From contig DASWTL010000191.1 of NCBI GenBank assembly GCA_036402155.1, positions 1 through 17,247 on the forward strand: a stretch of 17,247 bases of DNA. The letters are read 5' to 3'. Below are positions 7,418 through 15,527 of the stretch, in pieces (the stretch's first letter is position 1; each line of letters begins with the position of its first letter). The notes under the pieces are model-generated. The model saw nothing but the letters and a program-made list of their open reading frames with translations, was not told the DNA's origin and did no database searches. Both the position numbers and the translations under genes were made by a program. The DNA comes from DASWTL01 sp036402155. GTDB taxonomy: Bacteria > Bacteroidota > Bacteroidia > Sphingobacteriales > Sphingobacteriaceae.

Positions 7418-8809
7418 TTATTTTATAATTTTCTGTGCATCCAATGGCTCATAATCCTCGTTAAATTTACTCCTTTTAGGGAAGGCCGCTCTGGGAGCAG
7501 GAAGAAAATCGTATGTATTATTCATCCATTCCCCTAACTTATCCTGGTGCTGTATTATCAATTGCTGATATTTGGGATCACCGGCAAGATTATTCCATTC
7601 ACCTGGATCTTTCTCAAGATCATAAAACTCAACCACAGGTTTAGATTTTGCAAAATACCATTGCAGTTTTTGGCTTAACTTTCCGCTCTTTTGCAGTACT
7701 TCGAATTCTTTCCAGGTAGGTGAAGTTAAACGGTCTAAAGTATTTAAGACAGGGACTCCAGGTCTGTAATTTTGAATTAGTTTATATCGCTTGCTTACAA
7801 TGGTGCGCATTGGATCCCAGTTGTCATGCCAGTTTCTTTCAGAAAAAACATATTCCCGGGCTTTAGTTAGATCTCCTTTTAAAATCGGAAATAACGACAT
7901 ACCTTCAAAATTCTTAGGGATAGGTATTCGTGCCGCTTCCAACCAGGTTGGGGTCAGATCTACGAGAGAAACCAGTTGATCTGAAGTACTGCCGGGATTT
8001 TGATTACCGGGCCATTTAATGATCAGCGGTACATGTATACCAGCCTCGTAGGATGTTGCTTTGGCCCTTGGAAAAGGCATTCCATTATCACTCGATACGA
8101 TAATAATGGTATTTTCTGTTAGCCCGTGTTTGTCGAGCAGCCTCAGAATTTCACCCGATTCTTTATCAAACCTTCCTATCTCATTGTAATAATTAGCCAG
8201 GTCTTCACGAACAGCTTTAGTATCAGGCAAATAATCAGGAACAATTACCTTTGCAGGATCATGCTGATATTCATAACTGCCAGTCTGATAAGGCCGATGT
8301 GGATCAGTTGACCCGAACCAAAGAAAAAATGGCTTATTCGCAGGCCGTTTTTCAAAAAAATCTGCCAGGTTTTTATCGCCTTTAAAATCGAATTGCGATT
8401 CAATGAAACCCTGGTGTACTTTGCGGTACGCACCGGTAAAATATCCGGCATTTTTCAGCATCTCAACTACAGAAGGGAACTCTTTTTGAGCATCAACATG
8501 CAATCTTGAAGCCCCTACTGCATGCGGCGAACGGCCCGTAAGAATGGAGGCCCTGCTTGGACTGCATTGGGCACTCGTAACATACGCCCTGGTAAATAAA
8601 ACACCCTCCTTTGCAAGACGATCAAGATTAGGTGTTTTAATCGCTGAATTGCCATAAGATCCTAAATCCGGTGCCCCAAGATCATCAGCAAAAAGAAAAA
8701 CAATATTTAATTTTTTATCCTGTGATTGACCATGTACAAAATCACTTAAGTGAAACGATATTAAAAGCAGGAAAAAGTATTTACAAAAACCGGGAATTCT
8801 GATTTTCAT
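7418..8809 (-). CDS. Exported sulfatase, heparan N-sulfatase (SGSH)-like
   Basis: A second S1-type sulfatase of 463 residues with a hydrophobic signal segment (about 10-27, ending VHG before QSQ). Metal-binding Asp42-Asp43 are in FADDLGAPDLG, and the site CSPSR (82-86) carries Cys82 for formylglycine. RKVH (129-132) stands where many sulfatases have GKWH. DPHRPY (169-174) resembles the DPHR stretch of sulfamidases, and SDNGMPF begins at 240. These features place it nearer N-sulfoglucosamine sulfohydrolase-like proteins than the arylsulfatase coded next to it. The run's gene order is SGNH esterase, this sulfatase, then the arylsulfatase-like one, with gaps of 37 and 39 bases. The C-terminal 60 residues (PRAAFPKR, EDYEPLDAQKII) are family-specific tail. 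Substrate preference is inferred from motifs only. Confidence 0.9.
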   Translation of the reverse strand: MKIRIPGFCKYFFLLLISFHLSDFVHGQSQDKKLNIVFLFADDLGAPDLGSYGNSAIKTPNLDRLAKEGVLFTRAYVTSAQCSPSRASILTGRSPHAVGASRLHVDAQKEFPSVVEMLKNAGYFTGAYRKVHQGFIESQFDFKGDKNLADFFEKRPANKPFFLWFGSTDPHRPYQTGSYEYQHDPAKVIVPDYLPDTKAVREDLANYYNEIGRFDKESGEILRLLDKHGLTENTIIIVSSDNGMPFPRAKATSYEAGIHVPLIIKWPGNQNPGSTSDQLVSLVDLTPTWLEAARIPIPKNFEGMSLFPILKGDLTKAREYVFSERNWHDNWDPMRTIVSKRYKLIQNYRPGVPVLNTLDRLTSPTWKEFEVLQKSGKLSQKLQWYFAKSKPVVEFYDLEKDPGEWNNLAGDPKYQQLIIQHQDKLGEWMNNTYDFLPAPRAAFPKRSKFNEDYEPLDAQKIIK

Positions 8810-8846
8810 TTAGATCGATTATATGCTAACTCTGAATTTGAATTTA

Positions 8847-10007
8847 TCAATTACGTTTTTTTTTATCTTTAAATATCGACGATAGTATTTCTTCATACGC
8901 TTTTGCATATTTATACATGCCAAAATCAGTTGGATGTGAGCCATCTACCGTACCATCTGTACCCATATCAACTTTATGACCAGGTAAAATATAAAGATCT
9001 TTCATTCCTGATGCTATCAGTTTGTTATAAGCATCGGTATTCACTTTATTTTGGTTAGTTACCGATTTTCGTATAGATGAGTTCATACGATTCTGAATAA
9101 ACCCGGAGTGACCGGTTAATAAGATGGGCACTTTAGGGTGCTTTTGCCGCAAAGCAGTAACAGATTCAATTAATTTAGTCTCCAGTTCCTGATCAGAGGA
9201 AGCTCCAAGATTTGGCAAACAATCCAAAACAAACATTTTGGCATCGATCTCATTGATCAGATCTATTACCTCTTTTTCCAATCGTCCGTTTCCGGAGAAA
9301 CTTAAGTTTACTACCGGAATATGTAAATCTCTCTCAACAATGGCCGGCCATGCCATGCCGGGCCGTGATGCACATCCGCCCTGAGAAATTGAAGTGCCGT
9401 ACACCACAATTGGCTTCTCTTTTGTCAATGGAAGCGGATTAAAGGAACTTTTTTCAGGAACCCCAACTTCCATCCAAACTACATTATTATACAATGGCAT
9501 GTATAAATGATACTCCCTGCCATTTTTATAATCTTCAGTATTAAGATCAAGGCTGCTGAATGTGTAGGTGATTGTATCCCCAAATACAGATCTTCCATTT
9601 GCCCATGCCCAGGTTTTATCATTATTTAATGAATACAGGTCGACACCGCTTACCCCCGTTGCAGGAAAATGGTTCATTGCATAGCTTTTCTTCTCAACAA
9701 CATACCTGACTACAACGCTTTTCGCATCTGTATTAAATCGAAGTTTTAATCCGGCCCCGTTTTTAGACAGGTTCCATACTTCCTTCCGTACCAATGGCTC
9801 GGCACGCGCCGGAAACCTATCATAAAAAGCCCCTACCTCATTACCCCATGGCTGGTTTTCTATAACAGGGAAAGAATTTTTTGCCGGGTTCCACCATTTT
9901 ACCTGAGCTAATGTTTGTTCAGTGATTAATAACAGTATTCCAAGACAAATAACTGGTGAGGCTAGTTTTATTAACTGCCTGGTGTTTAGATTTCTAATCT
10001 TCGACAT
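8847..10007 (-). CDS. Exported SGNH/GDSL esterase with GxDLY N-terminal domain
   Basis: A 386-residue exported hydrolase with a signal peptide ending at TLA-Q35. Residues about 36-185 form a beta-rich accessory domain with GVDLY (121-125), the mark of the GxDLY domain. Residues about 195-380 are the SGNH hydrolase: GTSISQG (204-210) with nucleophile Ser206, SGNG (238-241) with Asn240, and DGSHPT (355-360) with Asp355 and His358. Such GxDLY-SGNH proteins are common in Bacteroidota polysaccharide loci and probably remove acyl (for example acetyl) groups from glycans. It is the first gene of the minus-strand sulfatase run, 29-37 bases after a candidate promoter start, so it probably acts with the two sulfatases on a decorated polysaccharide. 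The basic tail KDKKKRN is short and of no known role. The exact ester substrate is not known. Confidence 0.9.
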   Translation of the reverse strand: MSKIRNLNTRQLIKLASPVICLGILLLITEQTLAQVKWWNPAKNSFPVIENQPWGNEVGAFYDRFPARAEPLVRKEVWNLSKNGAGLKLRFNTDAKSVVVRYVVEKKSYAMNHFPATGVSGVDLYSLNNDKTWAWANGRSVFGDTITYTFSSLDLNTEDYKNGREYHLYMPLYNNVVWMEVGVPEKSSFNPLPLTKEKPIVVYGTSISQGGCASRPGMAWPAIVERDLHIPVVNLSFSGNGRLEKEVIDLINEIDAKMFVLDCLPNLGASSDQELETKLIESVTALRQKHPKVPILLTGHSGFIQNRMNSSIRKSVTNQNKVNTDAYNKLIASGMKDLYILPGHKVDMGTDGTVDGSHPTDFGMYKYAKAYEEILSSIFKDKKKRN

Positions 10008-10048
10008 ATAAATATTAACTTTTAGGTTTTAGTGGCAGGATGTTTTAT

Positions 10049-10079
10049 CAAAAATAATGAAAAGGCGGAGATTATCAAC
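10049..10079 (-). promoter_or_regulatory. Promoter of the SGNH-sulfatase operon
   Basis: On the minus strand, TATTTTTG (10056 to 10049) fits TAnnTTTG exactly, and GTTG (10079 to 10076) lies 19 bases upstream, the usual -33/-7 spacing of Bacteroidota. RNA would start around 10042 with a leader of roughly 35 bases before the ATG at 10007. This is the best promoter match in the window. The rest of the 252-base divergent gap (10008-10259) holds GTGATCAC (10203-10210), an 8-base palindrome that could be an operator. I found no convincing promoter for the divergent gamma-glutamyltransferase gene. Confidence 0.55.
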
Positions 10080-10259
10080 TTATTCAGGCCTTAGTTAACA
10101 CGGCTATTCCTTGATCTGATATCCTTGTCGTAATTTACCCTGGCGCTGCTTGCCTCACGTAAAGGAAATTCGCGAAAACCATTGAATTCTGTATCTTTAT
10201 TAGTGATCACGAATTCGGTAAACACTTTGATTCAGGCAATACACAGATTAAATTAAAAC

Positions 10260-11936
10260 ATGAAATTATTACTATTCAGCTTAATACTTTTTATTACCTT
10301 ATTTCCTAACTCAGGCTTTACCCAAGGCGAAATATATAAAAACGGGGTGGTTGTTTCGGCACATCCTGAAGCATCACGGGTAGGTCTTCATGTTCTTAAA
10401 AAGGGCGGTAATGCCATTGATGCTGCTGTTGCAGTACAATTTGCACTGGCAGTTGTATATCCGAGCGCCGGAAATATTGGTGGCGGAGGTTTCCTGGTTT
10501 ACCGGTCAGCCAAAGGCGAGATCAACTCGCTGGATTTTCGTGAAAAAGCCCCGCATAAAGCCACTAAAGCGATGTTTCTGGATGAAAATGGGCAGGTAAA
10601 CAAAGATAAAAGCCTTTATGGTCATCTTGCTGCCGGTGTTCCGGGATCAGTTGATGGTATGGTAAAAGCACATAAAAAGTATGGTAAACTTTCATGGAGG
10701 GAACTATTAGATCCGGCAATTAACCTTGCAGAAAACGGCTTTCCAATCACTTCAAAACAAGCCCATGAGCTGAATGGGATGAAAAATGAGTTCATAACGT
10801 ATAATCCGGGAAGTATACCCTTTGTCAAACCTTCCGGTAACTGGCAATCAGGCGACCTGTTGATACAGAAGGATTTGTCGCACACTTTAAAATTGATCAG
10901 AGATAAAGGCAGGGCCGGATTTTATGAAGGTGAAATTGCACGTATTATCTCAGAAGAAATGATGCGAGGTAAAGGGCTTATTTCTGAGAAAGATCTGAAG
11001 GAATACCAATCTGTTTGGCGGACGCCCATTACCGGGCAATATAAGAATTACAGGATAATCAGTATGCCCCCACCCTCAAGCGGCGGAATTGCCTTAGTTC
11101 AATTACTTCAATCAGTCCAGCCATATCCGCTAAAACGATGGGGATTTAATACCGACTCTACTGTACAGCTTATGGTTGAGGCAGAGCGACGGGTTTATGC
11201 AGACCGATCGGTTTATTTAGGTGACCCGGATTTCTTTAAGGTTCCAAAAAATCAATTACTAAATCCATCATATCAAAAAAACAGATTAAGCAACTTCAAT
11301 TGGGATAAAGCCACCCTCAGCTCAGACATACAAGAAGGTGTTTTAAGTGGAACAGAGAGCGAAGAAACTACTCACTTTTCAATAGTTGACCGGGAGGGAA
11401 ATGCAGCATCGGTTACTACTACTCTAAATGGTTCCTTTGGCTCGCTTGTGGTTGTTCAAAAGGGAGGTTTTTTACTTAATAATGAAATGGATGACTTTTC
11501 GGCAAAGCCGGGATCACCGAATATGTACGGGCTTTTGGGGGGCGAAGCTAATGCCATAGAACCCGGAAAAAGAATGTTAAGCTCTATGACTCCTACTATT
11601 CTCGAAAAAGATTCAAAACTTTTTATGGTTGTGGGAACTCCAGGTGGTTCTACCATTATTACATCCGTTTTTCAAACGATTTTAAATGTGATTGAATTTG
11701 ACATGCCCATACAACAAGCGGTCTCGGCAAAACGATTTCATCATCAATGGATGCCTGATATAATACATACTGAGCGGGAAGCCATTGACAGTAAGAGTGT
11801 GTCCATCCTTCAGAATAAAGGATTTAAGCTTGTTCCCAGGAGCCCCATAGGCCGTGTAGATGCTATCTTAATAACAGATAAAGGATATATGGGCGGAGCC
11901 GACCCCAGGGGTGATGATTCCACTTCTGGTTGGTAA
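10260..11936 (+). CDS. ggt: Gamma-glutamyltransferase (exported)
   Basis: A 558-residue Ntn-hydrolase that cleaves or transfers the gamma-glutamyl group of glutathione and related peptides, expected in the periplasm. A signal peptide (about 1-22) ends near FTQ. Family marks are GGNAIDAAVA (49-58), NIGGGGF (72-78) and LDFREKAP (91-98) with the glutamate-binding Arg94. The self-cleavage site is before Thr370 in ETTHFS (369-374), giving a large and a small subunit. NNEMDDFS (407-414), the lid segment PNMYGLLGGEANAIEP (420-435), SSMTPT (441-446) and the oxyanion Gly pair in TPGGS follow. The lid segment is as in E. coli GGT and is absent from B. subtilis GGT. Length is close to the 580 residues of E. 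coli. It is divergent from the SGNH gene and convergent with the sialidase-like gene; its stop lies in a shared hairpin. No functional link with the glycan genes is evident beyond shared export. Confidence 0.95.
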   Translation: MKLLLFSLILFITLFPNSGFTQGEIYKNGVVVSAHPEASRVGLHVLKKGGNAIDAAVAVQFALAVVYPSAGNIGGGGFLVYRSAKGEINSLDFREKAPHKATKAMFLDENGQVNKDKSLYGHLAAGVPGSVDGMVKAHKKYGKLSWRELLDPAINLAENGFPITSKQAHELNGMKNEFITYNPGSIPFVKPSGNWQSGDLLIQKDLSHTLKLIRDKGRAGFYEGEIARIISEEMMRGKGLISEKDLKEYQSVWRTPITGQYKNYRIISMPPPSSGGIALVQLLQSVQPYPLKRWGFNTDSTVQLMVEAERRVYADRSVYLGDPDFFKVPKNQLLNPSYQKNRLSNFNWDKATLSSDIQEGVLSGTESEETTHFSIVDREGNAASVTTTLNGSFGSLVVVQKGGFLLNNEMDDFSAKPGSPNMYGLLGGEANAIEPGKRMLSSMTPTILEKDSKLFMVVGTPGGSTIITSVFQTILNVIEFDMPIQQAVSAKRFHHQWMPDIIHTEREAIDSKSVSILQNKGFKLVPRSPIGRVDAILITDKGYMGGADPRGDDSTSGW

Positions 11937-11970
11937 AATAAACATCAGGATTTACCTGTCGTTTATTTTA
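11934..11970. terminator. Bidirectional terminator overlapping both stop codons
   Basis: Perfect 10-bp arms TAAAATAAAC (11934-11943) and GTTTATTTTA (11961-11970) surround a second stem, CAGG (11946-11949) and CCTG (11955-11958), with loop ATTTA. The TAA of the gamma-glutamyltransferase gene is the first three bases of the left arm. The stop of the sialidase-like gene (11952-11954) lies in the inner loop, and its last codons form the right arm. The A/T-rich outer stem gives U-rich ends on both transcripts, fitting a bidirectional terminator. Confidence 0.65.
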
Positions 11971-13250
11971 ATTCTGGTTGTTATCCACTCTCTTGATTTA
12001 TAAGCGTTATAAGAACGCGGATAAGTTAATATAATCTCTTTGGTAAGCCGGTCTTCAATTAATGTGATGTGAGAGATATCCAGTCGCCCCCGTAATTTAT
12101 CTTCCTCATTTTGTGTATCAAGTACCAACAGGCTGTTGGAAATTAATTTCAGGGTACCCGGATCTAATTCGGCCATTACAAGAGGCCAGCGTGGCAGATT
12201 GCCTTCACTGTTCTTTTCTGTCATGTTTCCTACCCAAAAATATCTTCCGCTTGAGTGTTTAAAGAGTGTTGACATGGCCGAAGGGGAGTAAAGCGGTCTT
12301 TCATTATCGAAGCCCAATGGTTCAGGTTTTGTCCAGCTTTTGCCACCGTTTTTTGAAACCGAAACCCATTTGTGACTTGGTAAAATATATTCAGTGCTTC
12401 CCTTTGCTGCGTTACTGCCTCGCATGATCATCACTAATCTTCCATCTTTTAACTCGCTAATTGTGGGTTCGATCATCCCGCGGGTAGAGCGTTTTGGATC
12501 ACCCTGCACACGATCAGACATCTTCCAGCTCAGCTTTCCATTCTTCTTCCAGCTGCCTATCAGCACAACTGCATCCGTGTAAGTATGCCCGTTTCCCGGG
12601 TTAAATAACTCTCCATTTTTATCCAGGGTGGTGGTTTGGGCAGGAACAAGAATTTTTCCTTTTTGCGTAACAACAGGTATCGATCCTCTGTCTCCAAGAT
12701 AAATGGAATTTTTCCCAATGAAAATACCGGGAAATGGGTTGGCTGCCGAAAATGAACCTTTATGAATTATCGGCTCCTCAAAACGCCATGTTTTACCTGC
12801 ATCTGCCGACACCTTATAACGCAAATAATATGTTTTCTGGGCGACCGGGGGCTCATTTATACCCGGATCCAGATCCTTAACATCCAAAGAGTTTACTATA
12901 GTAATTATTCGGCCTGCAAAAGGATCAAGAACAGATGTTACCTCATTGCGGCGAAAACCATGAGGTAATCCGGAGCTAAAGTCTGGTGTCATCGGACTCC
13001 TGGTCCAAGTCTGTCCGTTATTATCTGAAATCAAATCTCCTGAACGCAATTGCGAACCCCCACTTTCCACATACAGGCTTCCATACAACGGCGGAGTTTC
13101 TGAAGAGACTTCACGACTAATAATTCTAGGCGACCCGGGCTTTATCTGAGCTGATAAATCAAGCTGAAAACTACTCAATATACTGATTATCAATAACACA
13201 AATTGATTTATACCCTTCCGTGTTTTGTAATAAATCCCAAAATGCTCCAT
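11952..13250 (-). CDS. Exported Asp-box (BNR) sialidase-like protein
   Basis: A 432-residue protein with a signal segment (about 16-35, FVLLIISILSSFQLDLSA) and a sialidase-type beta-propeller. Three Asp-box repeats are visible: SDNNGQTW (75-82), SADAGKTW (148-155) and SKNGGKSW (299-306). RGMIEPTISELKDGR (257-271) is the stretch with the conserved Glu found in exo-sialidase-like proteins of this type. I do not see the FRIP motif of classical GH33 sialidases, so sialic acid as substrate is doubtful; many such proteins act on other sugars or only bind them. It is the last gene of the five-gene minus-strand run, 19 bases after the kinase gene, and the only one of the five with an export signal. 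It may release the sugar that the other four enzymes process inside the cell. Confidence 0.8.
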   Translation of the reverse strand: MEHFGIYYKTRKGINQFVLLIISILSSFQLDLSAQIKPGSPRIISREVSSETPPLYGSLYVESGGSQLRSGDLISDNNGQTWTRSPMTPDFSSGLPHGFRRNEVTSVLDPFAGRIITIVNSLDVKDLDPGINEPPVAQKTYYLRYKVSADAGKTWRFEEPIIHKGSFSAANPFPGIFIGKNSIYLGDRGSIPVVTQKGKILVPAQTTTLDKNGELFNPGNGHTYTDAVVLIGSWKKNGKLSWKMSDRVQGDPKRSTRGMIEPTISELKDGRLVMIMRGSNAAKGSTEYILPSHKWVSVSKNGGKSWTKPEPLGFDNERPLYSPSAMSTLFKHSSGRYFWVGNMTEKNSEGNLPRWPLVMAELDPGTLKLISNSLLVLDTQNEEDKLRGRLDISHITLIEDRLTKEIILTYPRSYNAYKSREWITTRIKINDR

Positions 13251-13269
13251 GATTAAAATCAGGTAAAGA

Positions 13270-14310
13270 TTAAATACTTAAAGTGTTAACAACATCGTAT
13301 TCCCTGTATCCATATTTGTCTGCCAGTGCCAGGCATTCGTTGCAAGGAAGCACACCATCGGAGCAGGTAGCAGCCAGTAAACTGGAGGCAGCCACACTAA
13401 CACCAAGTTGTAAACTTTCTCTCATATCCCATTCCTCATGTATACCCATAAGAACTCCCGATGCAAATGCATCACCGGCACCAACCGATCCGGCTATTTT
13501 TTCAGGAGGCAATGCGATGCAGGGCTGGTACAACCGATAAGATTCTTTGCTCAGGGCTATTACCCCGACAGGAAAATGAAGAATGACCCACTGCCTTACA
13601 CCCATGTCAAGAATCTGCTGTGCTGCATCAAAACATTTTGATACGATGATCTGGCCATTTTCATCTACCAGATTTGAACTTGAAAGCATACCCGCTTCAT
13701 ACTCATTGATAAACAGGTAATCTACAAATGGGAGGGACGGTGGTATAATCTTTTTAAAGCGTTGAGGATCACTTTCACTTACCAGATCCACAGTGGTAAT
13801 AAACCCCTGAATGACAGCATCCTCCAAAAGAAATGAAGCTACAGACCGCCCATCTTCAAGAAGCTTATCCAACTTATCAAGTAACAGCAAATACCCCAGA
13901 TGAAAAATTTTACACCCGGAACCACCGAAATTGAAATGTTCCGTGTCAAGAAGTGCATTAGCGCCTCTGTGATGGAAAAATGTCCGCTTGCCAGTATTCT
14001 GCACAGACATAACATCGGTATAAGACGTGTTGCTCAATGAAGTTTTATGCAGATAAGTAGTATTTATTCCCTGCTCCCGGCAATCTTTAATTATCTGATC
14101 ACCCAATACATCGTCGCCAACCAATCCCACTGCTTCAAGAGGCATGGGAGCATGCATTTTAACCAGATCTTTTAAAATATTATATGCTGAACCGCCATTA
14201 CTTGAGTATTCTGTAATAATATTGGCCAAAGATTCTTCTTCAGGATATTTGTCTATAATCTTCACCCTGTCAATGATCCAGTTCCCACCAACTAAAATGC
14301 CATTCCTCAT
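13270..14310 (-). CDS. PfkB-family sugar kinase
   Basis: A cytoplasmic sugar kinase of 346 residues. The ribokinase fold shows NGGSAYN (38-44) at the substrate side, AVGLVGDD (60-67), FFHHRGAN (111-118), the middle motif FINEYEA (200-206), and the ATP-site signature GSVGAGDAFASG (274-285) with catalytic base Asp280. The sugar phosphorylated cannot be told from the sequence; FFHHRGANA suggests a small carbohydrate. The ATG at 14310 is preceded on its strand by AGGA and nine A, a usable ribosome site. It follows the Gfo/Idh/MocA gene by 59 bases and precedes the sialidase-like gene by 19, so it is part of the same run. In a pathway it would make the phosphorylated substrate for the aldolase coded two genes upstream in the run. 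Confidence 0.9.
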   Translation of the reverse strand: MRNGILVGGNWIIDRVKIIDKYPEEESLANIITEYSSNGGSAYNILKDLVKMHAPMPLEAVGLVGDDVLGDQIIKDCREQGINTTYLHKTSLSNTSYTDVMSVQNTGKRTFFHHRGANALLDTEHFNFGGSGCKIFHLGYLLLLDKLDKLLEDGRSVASFLLEDAVIQGFITTVDLVSESDPQRFKKIIPPSLPFVDYLFINEYEAGMLSSSNLVDENGQIIVSKCFDAAQQILDMGVRQWVILHFPVGVIALSKESYRLYQPCIALPPEKIAGSVGAGDAFASGVLMGIHEEWDMRESLQLGVSVAASSLLAATCSDGVLPCNECLALADKYGYREYDVVNTLSI

Positions 14311-14369
14311 CGTTTTTTTTTCCTGCTATGTACAAGATTTGTATGCTACTATCCCTCTTTACAAACTGT

Positions 14370-15527
14370 TTACACTGACAACTCTTCCACTATTTCCCCA
14401 ACTTTTACAGCCTTACCCGTTTGATGAGAAGCAAGAGCAGCAGCAAATATCTGATGACTTTCAACAGCCTCAGATAGCGTTACACAGCCAAAACGGCCTT
14501 CCAGTTTATCCTCCCGCTCAGCAAGGTACGACGCGAGCATCTGCATAAAACAATCTGAAAATCCGGGTTCAAAAATTCCTCCTGTAATAGTGGGAAATGG
14601 AACCTGGAAACCCAGATCGGTACGCTGCCACGACTGCTCTTTTCCTTCGTTCCAGTTATAAATCCACAGGGCTTTAAAATCTTTAGTACTGTATTTCACA
14701 CCTCCCTCTGTTCCTAAAACCTCTATATACCATGTATTTGTTTCTCCCGGAGCTAATCTTTTCATTTCGAGAGTCATTGGCACATCTTCATCCCAGCCGG
14801 TATTTACCCGCGTGCTTAATGTGGCATTATTCCAGGTATCCGCATCCGCCGAACCGCCTTTACCATCCGGACGTTTTGTGATGATCTTCTGCAACTGAGC
14901 AAATACCAGATCAGGTTTCCATCCTAAACGCAATGGAATATGCAGTGCATGCATCCCTAAATCCCCCATTACTCCAATTTCCCCGCAATACTGTGACTGA
15001 CGTTTCCAGTTGATAGCTTTAGATGGATTCATATCGCTGGAATGCAGAAAACCGGCTTTAATATCCATAATTTTCCCCAACCGGCCTGACCTGACTTCCT
15101 CAAAGACCCGTTGCGGACCGGGCAAAAATGGAATTTCTGAACTACAGCGAACAAATCTCCCTGATTTTTCAGCTTCTTTTTTAATTGCAATCGCGCAGTC
15201 CAGATCAATACCGAAGGGCTTTTCCCCCAGTAAATCTTTTCCCGCTCTTATTATGTCAACATAACATTCTTTATGAAGATTATGAGGAACGGCAATATAC
15301 ACGACATCTATCGCTTTATCAGCCAGCAGTTCTTTATAATTTGTTGTTAACAAATCTACAGTGGGTATCTGCCTGAACCAATCCAACACCGAAGGATTCA
15401 GATCGCAAACAGCCTTTAACTCGGCTTTTACCGGAAAATCATTTAGTGCAAACCAGCGACCAAATGCGCTTGCTGCCTCTTTTCCCATTAACCCTCCCCC
15501 AATAATACCTATTTTTACCACCTTCAT
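14370..15527 (-). CDS. Gfo/Idh/MocA-family NAD(P)-dependent oxidoreductase
   Basis: A cytoplasmic sugar or cyclitol dehydrogenase of 385 residues. The Rossmann fold begins with GIIGGGLMG (7-15). VYIAVPHNLH (76-85) and the catalytic Lys103 in GEKPFG (101-106) follow, and GDLGMHALH (188-196) holds the usual acid/base pair, Asp189 and His193. No signal peptide is seen, unlike many Bacteroidota members that are exported by Tat. Its ATG overlaps the aldolase stop (ATGA at 15524-15527), a strong sign of translational coupling. It would oxidise, or reversibly reduce, a hydroxyl of the sugar handled by the operon. Close relatives in the family act on myo-inositol, glucose-type sugars and amino sugars, so the substrate stays open. 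Confidence 0.92.
   Translation of the reverse strand: MKVVKIGIIGGGLMGKEAASAFGRWFALNDFPVKAELKAVCDLNPSVLDWFRQIPTVDLLTTNYKELLADKAIDVVYIAVPHNLHKECYVDIIRAGKDLLGEKPFGIDLDCAIAIKKEAEKSGRFVRCSSEIPFLPGPQRVFEEVRSGRLGKIMDIKAGFLHSSDMNPSKAINWKRQSQYCGEIGVMGDLGMHALHIPLRLGWKPDLVFAQLQKIITKRPDGKGGSADADTWNNATLSTRVNTGWDEDVPMTLEMKRLAPGETNTWYIEVLGTEGGVKYSTKDFKALWIYNWNEGKEQSWQRTDLGFQVPFPTITGGIFEPGFSDCFMQMLASYLAEREDKLEGRFGCVTLSEAVESHQIFAAALASHQTGKAVKVGEIVEELSV

Noticed and set aside
10222..10229. ACACTTTG as a -7 box for the gamma-glutamyltransferase gene
   Set aside because: It differs from TAnnTTTG at both of the first two bases and has no TTG at the right distance upstream.
14144..14548. A plus-strand frame of 134 codons spanning the end of the oxidoreductase gene and the start of the kinase gene
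   Set aside because: Both overlapped genes have strong catalytic motifs on the minus strand, and this frame shows no domain or export signal.
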